From: Alphaproteobacteria bacterium | Lineage (GTDB): Bacteria > Pseudomonadota > Alphaproteobacteria > Micropepsales > Micropepsaceae | Reading direction: 5' to 3' | Length of the DNA stretch: 47,989 bases | NCBI GenBank assembly: GCA_028865545.1 | Contig: JAGWJY010000027.1 | Location: 1-47,989, forward strand | In this document: positions 7,497 to 19,820 of the stretch, piece after piece | Layout: each line of letters starts with the position of its first letter | How positions within the stretch are numbered: position 1 is the first letter of the stretch | Position numbers and translations under genes: made by a program | Notes under the pieces: generated by a model | The model's input: only the letters and a program-made list of their open reading frames with translations | Told to the model about the DNA's origin: nothing | Database searches by the model: none

Positions 7497-9620
7497 ATGT
7501 CTGTCGAACGTACCACCGCCAGATACGGCGATTGCAGCGTCTTCGCTGGTCGCATCGATGTCCTTTTCGCGCTCGGCCGGCACTATCTCTCGCTCCCTTT
7601 CGCCGTCCTCTGCGTGCTGGCGAAACTCTTCACCGACGACCATGGCGGCATCCTGCCGTTCCTGCCGCTGGTGCTGCAGATCGTCGTCGCCGTCGCCGCC
7701 GAACAGCTGACCACGGCGTATAAGCGGCGTCCCCCCGGCGACGATCCGCACTTCTGGGCGCAGCGCTATACCTTCGTTTCGGCCATCGCGGGCGCCAGCT
7801 GGGGCATCGGCGTGTTCTTCTGGCTGGTGCCGGGATCATTCGCGGCCCAGGCCTATCTCTGCCTCGCCTATATGGGCATGACAGCGACGGAGTTCATCGC
7901 ACGCTGTGCGCACCGGCCCGCCTATCTCGCCCACGCGACATTCTCGCTCGGGCCCTTGATCGTCATGTTGCTGATCGAAGGCGGGCTCTATCACGACATG
8001 ACGGCCGTATTGTTGTTCTGCTTCGGCGCCGCGCTCGCGGGCTACTGCAACGGCATGGCGCGGCTGCTGGACGAAAGCATCCGCCTCAAATTCGATAATA
8101 TGGGCTTGGTGAAAAAATTGTCGTTGGAAAAAGCCGACGCGGAGGCCGCGCGCGACGCCGCCGAGGCGAGCGCCAACGCAAAATCCACCTTCGTCGCCAA
8201 TATCAGCCATGAACTGCGCACGCCGCTCAACGCCTTGCTCGGCATGGCGCAGCTGCTCGACCGTGCCGATCTCGGCCGACCCCACAGCGATCATGTGAAG
8301 GTGATGGTGGAGGCCGGCCGCGGCCTGCAGACGCTGCTCGACGACGTCATCGCCTTGACGCAGGACGACAACGAATTTCTCGCAGACAGGGAATGCGATC
8401 CCGTGCAGGCCGTGCGCGCCGTCGCGCGCCTGCTGCAGCCGCGCGCATGGGAAAAGAACCTACGCCTCACAATAACGGCCGGCGCCAATCTGCCGCGGGT
8501 TGCCGCCGATCCGCGCCGCGTGCGCCAGGCCTTGCTGAAATTCGCCGACAACGGCCTCAAATTCACCGAGAGCGGTGGAGTCGAAATCCATGCCGAGGCC
8601 TTCACCTGCGACGATCGGGAGTTCGTGCGCTTCGCCGTGACGGACACCGGACTGGGCATACCGCAGGAAGTCGTCCCGCGGCTGTTCAAGGCCTTCTCGC
8701 CCGGCGACACATCCTACGCGCGCCGCGAGCAGGGAGCCGGGCTGGGCCTGGCGGTCGTCAAACGCATCGTTGAGGCGGCAGGGGGCGAGACCGGGTTCGA
8801 GAGCGAGCCGGGCCAGGGCGCGACCTTCTGGTTCACAATGCCCGCCGTCCGCCATGCCGAACAGGACCACCACCTGGACGACAACCAGGACGCCGTGGCC
8901 GCCCCGTCGGGTCTCAATCTCCTGGCTTTTGCCGGACATGCCGAGACGCACAAATGGCTGGTGCACGCCCTGGAGCCTTTCGGCAACAAGATCACGTTCA
9001 CACAAAGTGCGGCAGAGGCCGCTGCATGCGCCGGCCGCCAAGAATTCGACGCCATCATCGTGTCCGCCAGAGACACCGACATCCTGGCTGCAGCTCCGGG
9101 CGTAAAGGCGCCCATTCTGGCTTTGCTCGCAGCCGGCGAGCGCGCGCCGGTATGCGCGCGCGCCATGCTGCGCTGGCCAGCCAGTCCCCACCAGCTTTAC
9201 GGGGCGCTGGCCGAGGTCGGCGCATACCGAAGGGCTGCACCCTCCTCGCCTTCCAACGAAGGCGCCATGGCGGCGATCGACGCCGGCGCATTCGCGGCGC
9301 TTGAGAAATCAGTGGGTGTGGCGACGCTGGTCGAAATCCTGAAGTCCTATATCGAGACCGCCGAACAGCTTTGCGGCGCACTGGCGATCGCCAGCGACGA
9401 CGCCAACTGGCAGCAGGCCGCCCGTCTCGCCCAGGACATCGCCGGCAGCGCGAGCGGACTTGGTCTGCTTGCCATGACCGCCGCGGCGCGAGGTTTTGCC
9501 TCCGCCGCACGCCAAGGCGCCAATGCGCACACCTTGCGCAACGATGCGCAGATGATCGTGTCGGAGCACGAGCGCGTGCGAAAGGCGCTGGTGAACCTTT
9601 ATCCGGATTTGGTGGCTTAG
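7497..9620 (+). CDS. Membrane hybrid histidine kinase with degenerate receiver and Hpt domains
   Basis: This is a 707-residue sensor kinase. An N-terminal membrane region (about 10-185) has five to six hydrophobic helices, followed by a short coiled coil (about 190-225). The HisKA domain holds the phospho-accepting His238 (NISHELRTPLN). The HATPase domain is intact, with an N box at Asn352 (FADNGLKF), a D-T-G-x-G box at Asp383 and a GAGLGL box near 413-418. After it comes a receiver-like domain (about 470-580) in which the acceptor aspartate position is Ser523 (FDAIIVS) and the acidic pair at its start is missing. An Hpt-like domain (about 595-700) has Gln646 where His is expected (LAQDIAGS). 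The kinase core is probably active while the relay modules are not. The ATG at 7497 was chosen because GAGGG lies 9 bases upstream; the alternative ATG at 7488 abuts it. Confidence 0.92.
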   Translation: MSVERTTARYGDCSVFAGRIDVLFALGRHYLSLPFAVLCVLAKLFTDDHGGILPFLPLVLQIVVAVAAEQLTTAYKRRPPGDDPHFWAQRYTFVSAIAGASWGIGVFFWLVPGSFAAQAYLCLAYMGMTATEFIARCAHRPAYLAHATFSLGPLIVMLLIEGGLYHDMTAVLLFCFGAALAGYCNGMARLLDESIRLKFDNMGLVKKLSLEKADAEAARDAAEASANAKSTFVANISHELRTPLNALLGMAQLLDRADLGRPHSDHVKVMVEAGRGLQTLLDDVIALTQDDNEFLADRECDPVQAVRAVARLLQPRAWEKNLRLTITAGANLPRVAADPRRVRQALLKFADNGLKFTESGGVEIHAEAFTCDDREFVRFAVTDTGLGIPQEVVPRLFKAFSPGDTSYARREQGAGLGLAVVKRIVEAAGGETGFESEPGQGATFWFTMPAVRHAEQDHHLDDNQDAVAAPSGLNLLAFAGHAETHKWLVHALEPFGNKITFTQSAAEAAACAGRQEFDAIIVSARDTDILAAAPGVKAPILALLAAGERAPVCARAMLRWPASPHQLYGALAEVGAYRRAAPSSPSNEGAMAAIDAGAFAALEKSVGVATLVEILKSYIETAEQLCGALAIASDDANWQQAARLAQDIAGSASGLGLLAMTAAARGFASAARQGANAHTLRNDAQMIVSEHERVRKALVNLYPDLVA

Positions 9621-9662
9621 AGACCTTCTTTTGCGTTCTAAGTCCGCGCATGATCGCCGGCC

Positions 9663-12407
9663 ATGCCGAGTGAAAGAATCACATCATTTCCCGACACCCT
9701 CCCCGCTTTAGTACCGGCGGGACATGGCGCGGCCGTGTGCGAAGGAAGCGCCTGCCGGCGCGCGGGTGCTGAAGAAGCGCGAAAGGTTTTCCGCTCCGGC
9801 GAGGTGCTGGTGGCGCATGCGGCCTTCGTTGCCGGGCGGCTGAAAACAGCACCGGCCAAACCGCTCTACGACGTCCTGGAATTGTTTGCGTTCGTGCGGC
9901 CGGGAACGCCTTGCGTGCCGAGTGCGCTGGGGATCGCGCGCGTTCTGGGAATCCCGGTTGTGGACAACGCCGAAGACGCGGCGCGTTCGCTGCGCCAATC
10001 GGCGCTTGTGCTTTTGGACGAGATCGCAGGCTGGAGCGAGGCGGAACGGGTGAAGCTTCGCCCGCTCGTCCAGACGTTGGCGACCGCAGGCTGGCGCTGG
10101 GCAGGCCCAATCCTGCAACGCGTCGGCGAAGCCGAGCGAGCGTCATCCGCGCTTGCCGGCTTCGACGCTTGGCGCACCTTGCGCGAGTGGGAGGACGAAG
10201 CGCCGCCGGGCAAACCGTCTTCGCATCCCGTCGCCGTCGAGGAAGCGCAGGGACGACTGATGCAAATGGTGGGCAGCGGCGGTGAAACGCGACCGGAGCA
10301 GCGCGCTTATGTCGACGCGGCGAGCTATGCTTTCTCGCCGCGCGAACACGCCGGCACGCCGAGGATCGCATTGGTGGAAGCAGGCACCGGCATCGGCAAA
10401 ACCTTGGGCTATCTCGCGCCGGCCAGCTTGTGGGCGGAGAAGAACGGCCCAGGACTTTGGATTTCAACCTACACCCGCAACCTTCAGCGCCAGATCGTGC
10501 AGGAGATCGCGCGGCTCTATCCCGATCCCGCCGAGCGCGAGGACAAGGCGGTGGTGCGCAAAGGCCGGGAGAATTATCTCTGCCTGTTGAATTTCGAAGA
10601 GGCGGTCAAACGCACGGCGTTGGCGCCGGGACAACGCAGCGTGGCGCTGGCGCTGGTGGCGCGCTGGATTGCCGCGACCTCCGACGGCGACATGTCGGGT
10701 GCCGGATTCCCGGCCTTTCTCGCCGCCACCTTCGCCTTGCGCGAGATCACCGACCGGCGCGGCGAATGCATCTATGCCGCCTGCCCGCATTATCGCGTCT
10801 GTTTCATCGAACGTGTGGTGCGGCGCGCGCGCAACGCACCCATCGTCGTCGCCAATCATGCGCTGGTCATCGCGCAGGCGGCGCAGGATTGGCTGAGCGT
10901 CGACGAGACCACCGACACGCAGCCCGAACGGCGCACGCGCTATGTCTTCGACGAAGGCCATCATCTGTTCGACGCGGCCGACAGCGGCTTCGCCGCGTTG
11001 ATCAGCGGTGCGGAGATGGCCGAGCTGCGCCGCTGGGTGCGCGGCCCCGAAGGCCGCGCCCGCAGCCGCATGCGCGGCATCGAGGAACGGCTGAAGGATC
11101 TGGTGGCAGACAACGAAAACGCGCGCCGCACGCTCGAAGAGGCGGTCGCCGCCGCCAGCGTGCTGGCGGGCGAAGGTTGGATGTCGCGTTTGAGTGCGCC
11201 GCGCGGACCAGGCGAAACATTCCTGGCGACGATCTACGGCCATGTGCGGGCGCGCAGCGACGACAAAGACGCGTTCTATTCGCTCGAAGCCGAAACCCAG
11301 CCCTTGGGTGACGAGGCTATCGAGGCGGCACGTCATCTCGGCATCGGCTTGAAGCGGTTGGCCGCGCCGCTGATGCGGCTGGCGAAGACGCTCCGCGCGC
11401 AGCTGAACGACAAGGCCGCGGAACTCGAGCCCTATCAGCGTGCCCGTATCGACGCGGCGGCGCGCGGGTTGGAGCGGCGCGGGCGCATCATCCTGCCGGC
11501 CTGGATGTCGATGCTGGAGACGTTGGAGACCGGCGAAATCCACGACGAGTTCGTCGACTGGTTCGAGATCACGCGCGACGACGGACGCGACCTGGACGTC
11601 GGTCTGGAACGGCATTGGGTCGATCCCACGCTGCCGCTGGCCAACGACGTGCTGGCAAATGCGCATGGTGCGCTCATCACATCGGCGACATTGCGCGACG
11701 CCGGCGACGGCGATGAAGACTGGCAGAGCGCGGAGGTGCGCACCGGCGCCTTGCATCTGCCCGAACCGCCGAAACGCGCCAGTTTCGGCTCGCCATTTGC
11801 CTACGCCGAGCAGGCCCGCGTGTTCATCGTCAAAGACGTAGAACGGCGCGATGCGGACGTGTTGGCGGCGGCCTATCGCGAACTGTTCCTGGCGTCCGGT
11901 GGCGGCGCGCTCGGCCTGTTCACCGCCGTCCGCGCCCTGCGCGCCGTGGAAAGCCGCATCGCCGCGCCCCTGGCCGATGCCGGCCTGACGCTCTACGCCC
12001 AGCATGTCGACCGGCTGGACACGGGGGCATTGGTCGACCTGTTCCGCAGCGAGGAAAATTCCTGCCTGCTGGGCACCGATGCGCTGCGTGACGGGGTCGA
12101 CGTGCCGGGCCGTTCGCTGCGGCTGGTGGTGTTCGACAAGGTGCCCTGGCCCAAGCCGACCATCCTGCACAAGGCCCGCCGCACCCGATTCGGCAAGGGC
12201 TACGACGACCTCTTGACCCGGCTGCGGCTGAAACAGGCCTTCGGGCGGCTAATCCGAGGAGCAGGCGACAAGGGCTGCTTCGTCATCCTGGAGAGCCGCA
12301 CACCGTCCCGGCTGCTCACCGCGCTGCCGGAGCAAGCACCGATCCTGCGCTGCGGGCTGGCGGAGGCCGTGCGCGAAATCCGTGGGTTTCTTGGCGAAAC
12401 CCGGTGA
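9663..12407 (+). CDS. DinG/XPD-type Fe-S DNA helicase with vestigial exonuclease-like N-terminus
   Basis: This is a 914-residue superfamily 2 helicase. Walker A is EAGTGIGKT with Lys246; the DEAH-type box is DEGH from Asp430. Between them, Cys307, Cys369, Cys374 and Cys380 are spaced like the [4Fe-4S] ligands of XPD, DinG and FancJ. The C-terminal motifs include ITSATL, FDKVPWPKPT and QAFGRLIRG. Enzymes of this type unwind 5'-tailed, forked or RNA-DNA substrates. Residues 1-110 resemble the DnaQ-like exonuclease that precedes some DinG proteins (VLVAHAAFVAGRL, then PLYDVLELFAFVRP), but the catalytic acidic residues are gone. It starts 42 bp after the histidine kinase, and dcd follows 50 bp later. 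Its exact substrate is unknown. Confidence 0.92.
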   Translation: MPSERITSFPDTLPALVPAGHGAAVCEGSACRRAGAEEARKVFRSGEVLVAHAAFVAGRLKTAPAKPLYDVLELFAFVRPGTPCVPSALGIARVLGIPVVDNAEDAARSLRQSALVLLDEIAGWSEAERVKLRPLVQTLATAGWRWAGPILQRVGEAERASSALAGFDAWRTLREWEDEAPPGKPSSHPVAVEEAQGRLMQMVGSGGETRPEQRAYVDAASYAFSPREHAGTPRIALVEAGTGIGKTLGYLAPASLWAEKNGPGLWISTYTRNLQRQIVQEIARLYPDPAEREDKAVVRKGRENYLCLLNFEEAVKRTALAPGQRSVALALVARWIAATSDGDMSGAGFPAFLAATFALREITDRRGECIYAACPHYRVCFIERVVRRARNAPIVVANHALVIAQAAQDWLSVDETTDTQPERRTRYVFDEGHHLFDAADSGFAALISGAEMAELRRWVRGPEGRARSRMRGIEERLKDLVADNENARRTLEEAVAAASVLAGEGWMSRLSAPRGPGETFLATIYGHVRARSDDKDAFYSLEAETQPLGDEAIEAARHLGIGLKRLAAPLMRLAKTLRAQLNDKAAELEPYQRARIDAAARGLERRGRIILPAWMSMLETLETGEIHDEFVDWFEITRDDGRDLDVGLERHWVDPTLPLANDVLANAHGALITSATLRDAGDGDEDWQSAEVRTGALHLPEPPKRASFGSPFAYAEQARVFIVKDVERRDADVLAAAYRELFLASGGGALGLFTAVRALRAVESRIAAPLADAGLTLYAQHVDRLDTGALVDLFRSEENSCLLGTDALRDGVDVPGRSLRLVVFDKVPWPKPTILHKARRTRFGKGYDDLLTRLRLKQAFGRLIRGAGDKGCFVILESRTPSRLLTALPEQAPILRCGLAEAVREIRGFLGETR

Positions 12408-12457
12408 CGGACGGGCATCCCGACCTATACTAAGCACCACAAGAAAAGGTGTGAGTC

Positions 12458-13612
12458 ATGAGCGCGGCAGCGGAAGAGAACCTCTTCAGCAAGGACGAAA
12501 CGGGCGACGGCGAAAGTTATGGCCGTCACACGACGGGCATTCTGCCCGGCCATGTGCTGAAGCGGTTGATCCGCGCCCGGCGCGAGGTCGTGACTGCCGA
12601 GGATCTCGACGAGGCACAAATCCAGCCCGCGAGCATCGACCTGCGTCTCGGACCGACGGCCTGGCGGGTGCGCGCCAGCTTCCTGCCGGGTCCCAACGCC
12701 ACCGTGCGCGACAAGCTCGCCAACGCAGCGATGCACGAGATCGACCTGACCCATGGCGCAGTCCTGGAGACCGGTTGCGTCTATGTCGTGCCGTTGCTGG
12801 AAAGTGCGGAGTTTTCCTTCCGCGTCTCCGGCATCGCCAATCCGAAAAGCTCCACCGGGCGGCTCGACGTCTTCACGCGGCTCATTACCGATTACGCGCA
12901 GGGGTTCGACCGCATCGAGCCGGGCTATCACGGACCGCTCTACGCCGAGATTTCCCCGCGCACCTTCCCGATCCTGGCGCGCAAGGGCTCGCGTCTGAAC
13001 CAATTGCGCGTACGCCGCGGTTCGCCCCAATTCACCGATACGCAGCTGAAGCGCCTGCACGAGGAAACGCCGCTGGTCGACAGCGAGGCGAACATCGATA
13101 ACGGCCTGGCGCTGAGCGTCGACCTCAAAGGCGAACTCGGCGCGCATTACGTCGGCTGGCGTGCCAAGCGGCACACCGGCATCATCGACATCGACCGGCG
13201 GTCGGTGCTCGACCCGCTCGAATATTGGGATCCAATTCAGGCGAGCAAGTCCGGCACAATCGTGCTCGATCCCGACGAGTTCTATATTCTTGCGTCGCGC
13301 GAAGCGGTGGCGATCCCGCCGGAATTCGCCGCCGAGATGGTGCCGTTCAATCCCCTGGTCGGCGAATTCCGCGTGCATTACGCGGGCTTCTTCGATCCGG
13401 GCTTCGGTTACCAGGCCGGCAGACCACCCGCGGCACGCGCCGTCCTGGAGGTGCGCTCACGCGAGGTGCCCTTCATTCTGGAGCATGGCCAGATCATCGG
13501 GCGGCTGGTGTTCGAGCGGCTGACCGAGGTGCCCTCAGAGGTCTATGGCGAGGGGCTTGGCTCGCACTACCAGCGGCAAGGTTTGAAGCTTTCTAAGCAT
13601 TTCATCGATTAA
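12458..13612 (+). CDS. dcd: 2'-deoxycytidine 5'-triphosphate deaminase, long two-domain form
   Basis: Dcd converts dCTP to dUTP, feeding dTMP synthesis. At 384 residues the protein is about twice the usual single-domain length and looks like two tandem dUTPase-fold units. The first has QPASIDLRLGP (about 56-66) and NPKSSTGRLDVFTRL, the deaminase active-site segment with conserved Ser and Arg. The second starts near 205 with LSVDLKGE and includes a C-terminal HGQIIGRLVFERL. This long form is known from Alphaproteobacteria. The ATG has AAGG about 8 bases upstream. It lies 50 bp after the helicase gene on the same strand, possibly one transcript, and faces metH. Confidence 0.92.
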   Translation: MSAAAEENLFSKDETGDGESYGRHTTGILPGHVLKRLIRARREVVTAEDLDEAQIQPASIDLRLGPTAWRVRASFLPGPNATVRDKLANAAMHEIDLTHGAVLETGCVYVVPLLESAEFSFRVSGIANPKSSTGRLDVFTRLITDYAQGFDRIEPGYHGPLYAEISPRTFPILARKGSRLNQLRVRRGSPQFTDTQLKRLHEETPLVDSEANIDNGLALSVDLKGELGAHYVGWRAKRHTGIIDIDRRSVLDPLEYWDPIQASKSGTIVLDPDEFYILASREAVAIPPEFAAEMVPFNPLVGEFRVHYAGFFDPGFGYQAGRPPAARAVLEVRSREVPFILEHGQIIGRLVFERLTEVPSEVYGEGLGSHYQRQGLKLSKHFID

Positions 13613-13624
13613 CCCTGCTGAATT

Positions 13625-13676
13625 GTTGCCTTAAGTCCACACGCCCCCGAAAAATGTGGGGCCAATATAAGGCAAC
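13625..13676 (+). terminator. Long stem-loop after dcd
   Basis: GTTGCCTTA (13625-13633) pairs perfectly with TAAGGCAAC (13668-13676). Inside, CCACA (13637-13641) can pair with TGTGG (13655-13659), or GCCCC with GGGGC. It begins 13 bases after the dcd stop. There is no T-run after the stem, so it may stabilise the 3' end or act with Rho rather than terminate on its own. Confidence 0.4.
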
Positions 13677-13779
13677 CGTTGCGTCAACCGCCCAACTTTG
13701 AACTACTCCGCGGGCTGCGGATGTAACGGCATAGGGGGCTATAGCTCCGCGGCATTTTGGGTCCTATCGAAGGGGGCAG

Positions 13780-13821
13780 CATGAGGCGGTCACGGCGCGA
13801 AAGCGCGCCGGCCGCCTCATG
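13780..13821. terminator. Strong hairpin downstream of metH
   Basis: Outer arms CATGAGGCGG (13780-13789) and CCGCCTCATG (13812-13821) and inner arms GGCGCG and CGCGCC around an AAAG loop make a 16-bp stem with a small internal loop. It lies 42 bp after the metH stop (minus strand). No U-tract follows on the minus strand; AATTTTC follows on the plus strand. It is probably a shared, bidirectional transcription end for the convergent metH and dcd genes. Confidence 0.5.
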
Positions 13822-13863
13822 AATTTTCAGGACACGCCTTGCGGCTGCAGCGACGTCGAACGA

Positions 13864-17573
<3,710 letters not shown>

Positions 17574-17577
<4 letters not shown>

Positions 17578-18458
17578 GACAATTCCTTTGGAGCCAACCC
17601 CAGGATACGGCACGTCGTGTAGGTCAGGTCGGCCTGGTTGAGAGTGTAGAAATGAAACTGGTCGAAGCCGTGGGCGCAAAGCTCCTGCACCTGCTCGGCG
17701 AGCACGGCCGCCGCGATAATGCGCCGGCTTTCGAGATCGTTATCGAGACCTTCGTAGAGGCTTGCCAGCCAGCGCGGAATGCCGGCGCCGCAGCGCGCGG
17801 CCATGCGCGCGATGCCTTTGAAGTTGGTCGACGGCATCAAGCCCGGAACGATCGGCACGGAAATGCCCGCCGCGGCGGCGCGGTCGCGAAGCCGCGCAAT
17901 CGTATCGCTGTCGAAGCAGAATTGTCCGATGGCGCGCGAGGCGCCCGCATCCACCTTGCGCTTCAGGAGTTCAATGTCGTGTTCGAGCGACGGTGAATCC
18001 GGGTGCCGCTCGGGATAGCAGGAGACGCTGACCGTGAACGCCGCGATCGCCCGGATGCCCTCGATCAACTCCGGCGTCGAGGCATAACCCTGTGGATGCG
18101 CGGCATAAGGTGCGCCTGCTTCGGGCATGTCGCCGCGCAACGCCACGATATGGCGTACGCCCGCCTGCCAATAGGAGCGCACGACGTCGTCGATCTCGTC
18201 CCTCGTGGCAGCGACACAGGTAAGGTGTGCGGCAGGCTTAAGCGTCGTTTCGTCCACGATACGCTTGACGGTGGCGTGTGTGCGGTCGCGCGTCGAGCCC
18301 CCCGCGCCATAGGTGACGGAGACAAAAGCAGGCTGCAGCGGCTCCAGCCGTTTGACCGAGCGCCAAAGCTGATCTTCCATCTCGGCCGTCTTCGGCGGAA
18401 AGAACTCGAACGATGCTTTGATCGGGCGCTCATCGGCAACGACGTCTCGCAGTCTCAT
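17574..18458 (-). CDS. metF: 5,10-methylenetetrahydrofolate reductase
   Basis: MetF reduces 5,10-methylene-THF to 5-methyl-THF with FAD, supplying the methyl donor used by MetH directly downstream. The 294-residue TIM-barrel protein shows the family signatures SFEFFPPKT near the start, [17 protein letters not shown], and the FAD/folate-binding FCFDSDT and [10 protein letters not shown] segments. Both ends overlap neighbours by 4 bp (ATGA): the upstream ArsR-methyltransferase gene and downstream metH. These overlaps imply one tightly coupled operon for methyl-group supply. No anomaly is seen. Confidence 0.97.
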
Positions 18459-19423
18459 GCCGCCTCCGCGCGCGATTTTGCCGGCACCTGGGCGACCCAG
18501 ATCTTCACCGTCAGCTTCTCCCTGGAATGGATGTGCGGCGCGATGGCCTCGCCGGCCATGGATTTCAAACCGGCGGCCGCAAACCAGCCTTGCACTTCCT
18601 TGTCGGAAAAGCCGAGGCGGCGATGTGCAAAGTCTTCGCGCAAGAATTCCAGATCGTGCGGCGCGAAGTCGGCAATCAGCAAACGCCCCCCGGCGCGCAT
18701 CACCCGCGCCGCCTCGGTAACCGCCGCGCCCGGATCATCGAGATAATGCAGCACTTGATGGAACAGCACCGCATCGACACCGCCCAACGCGCCGCCCGTC
18801 GGAAACGGCAGGCGATAAGTATCGGCGAGGCGCACCTGACAATTGGCGAGGTTTGCGCGCATCAACCGGTCGCGCGCGATCGCCAACATCTCCGGACTGA
18901 CGTCAACGCCGATGGCGCGCTTCACCTGCGGTGCCAGCAATTCCAGCATGCGGCCGGTGCCGGTGCCCGCATCCAGCAGATGCTCGATCGGCCCGGCGCC
19001 GAGATGGCGGGCGATGGCGTCTTCGACGTCCTTTTCAGGGGCATGCAGCGCGCGAATGCGTCCCCATTCCGAGGCGTTGGCCTTGAAGTAAGCGGCGGCT
19101 TCGGCCGCACGGCGTTCGCGCACCGCCGCAAGCCGTTTCAAATCGGTTTGATGCGGACCCGATGCGAGCCGCGACAGCGTCGCGCCAAGCACCTCGCCCT
19201 GCCCTTCATCGGTCGCCCGATAGAAGACCCAGCTTCCTTCCTTGAACCGTTCGATCAGGCCGGCGCCGCACAACAACTTCAGATGGCGCGAGACGCGCGG
19301 CTGGCTTTGGCCTACGATCTCGATCAATTCGCTGACGGTCAGCTCCGCCTGCCGCAACAACAGCAGCAGGCGCAGGCGCGTGGGATCGCCCGCGGCACGC
19401 AGCATGGCGACAAGTTTGTCCAT
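18455..19423 (-). CDS. ArsR-family regulator fused to a SAM-dependent methyltransferase domain (SahR/SamR-like)
   Basis: This is a 322-residue two-domain protein. Residues 1-95 are an ArsR winged helix (DPTRLRLLLLL; LTVSELIEIVGQSQPRVSRHLKLL; GAGLIERFKEGSWVFY) without the CxC metal-binding pair of arsenic or zinc sensors. Residues 145-300 are a class I methyltransferase (LLDAGTGTGRMLELL; GVDVSPEML; LHYLDDPGAAVTEAARVMRAGG). ArsR regulators with this fusion have been proposed as sensors of S-adenosylmethionine or S-adenosylhomocysteine for methionine genes. Placement at the head of metF-metH, with a 4-bp overlap, fits that role. Whether the methyltransferase domain only binds SAM/SAH or is catalytic cannot be told. 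A perfect inverted repeat lies 18 bp upstream of its start. Confidence 0.88.
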   Translation of the reverse strand: MDKLVAMLRAAGDPTRLRLLLLLRQAELTVSELIEIVGQSQPRVSRHLKLLCGAGLIERFKEGSWVFYRATDEGQGEVLGATLSRLASGPHQTDLKRLAAVRERRAAEAAAYFKANASEWGRIRALHAPEKDVEDAIARHLGAGPIEHLLDAGTGTGRMLELLAPQVKRAIGVDVSPEMLAIARDRLMRANLANCQVRLADTYRLPFPTGGALGGVDAVLFHQVLHYLDDPGAAVTEAARVMRAGGRLLIADFAPHDLEFLREDFAHRRLGFSDKEVQGWFAAAGLKSMAGEAIAPHIHSREKLTVKIWVAQVPAKSRAEAA

Positions 19424-19441
19424 GACCGTCCTCTCTCAACA

Positions 19442-19463
19442 CATATAAACATATCTTTATATG
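19442..19463 (-). promoter_or_regulatory. Perfect inverted repeat: candidate operator of the ArsR-metF-metH operon
   Basis: CATATAAA (19442-19449) and TTTATATG (19456-19463) are exact reverse complements separated by 6 bp; the right part also contains CATAT-CTTT-ATATG. The element is wholly AT-rich in a GC-rich region and ends 18 bp before the regulator's ATG. That is the position expected for an autoregulatory ArsR operator overlapping the promoter. Binding by the adjacent regulator is inferred, not shown. Confidence 0.6.
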
Positions 19464-19820
19464 GTTGGTCCAGACGAGAACCGCTGGAAAACCACGATGG
19501 TCGAGGCAGGAATTTCCTTGTCTTTGGCGGCTTTCGCCCGTCGCAGAGCGTTCGCCGCCGCCATGCCGAGTCGCGGAGCACCCCTCAGTGCGCCCGATCC
19601 TGGCGTGCGCACCGCCGGCGTTTTTGGACCGCTTAGAGCGGATTTCGGTCGGCGGCTCGCGGACAAACGCCGTCTCCGGCGGCAACATTGGGCGCGTGTA
19701 ATCCGCAGTAGCGAGACCGAAATACCCGCGCATCCTAAAAACATGCTCACCGCCACGAACTTGCCATAAGACGGGTCGACCATTACCTCTGGAGCGGCAT
19801 TGTCAGGGGTTTATTTGCGC
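19464..19820. other. Intergenic region between divergent arsR-methyltransferase and mlaC-like genes
   Basis: This stretch of about 357 bp has no gene I can defend. Open frames exist on both strands (for example minus 19457-19783), but they are arginine-rich, have poorly placed ribosome sites and read through the operator. There is a small perfect hairpin, CCGCT-TAG-AGCGG, at 19629-19641. The region should hold the promoter of the mlaC-like gene; TTGCCA near 19763 is a weak -35 candidate. No recognisable SAM riboswitch core was found. Confidence 0.4.

Larger units (their letters stand above)
13613..13863. other. Structured 251-bp gap between convergent dcd and metH
   Basis: No plausible protein gene is seen here. 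The gap holds two strong stem-loops, listed separately, and a repeated 8-mer, CTCCGCGG, near 13706 and 13745. Neither stem is followed by a U-tract in either direction, so these are not classic intrinsic terminators. The density of pairing is unusual for this window and could reflect a small RNA or factor-dependent termination signals. Confidence 0.4.

Noticed and set aside
13613..13780. Possible 6S RNA or SRP RNA in the dcd-metH gap
   Set aside because: Some 6S-like words (CTCCGCGG) occur, but the overall two-strand bubble structure and the SRP core sequence are not found; kept only as a structured region.
17578..17679. 34-codon N-terminal extension of metH
   Set aside because: It lies inside metF; the ATGA overlap at 17574-17577 gives the normal MetH start.
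19457..19783. 108-codon open frame on the minus strand upstream of the ArsR regulator
   Set aside because: The ribosome site abuts the ATG, there is an arginine run, and it reads through the candidate operator. A decayed gene cannot be fully excluded.
19464..19820. Possible SAM riboswitch ahead of the metF-metH operon
   Set aside because: No recognisable SAM-I or SAM-II conserved core, and the operator palindrome lies so close to the start codon that a long leader is unlikely.
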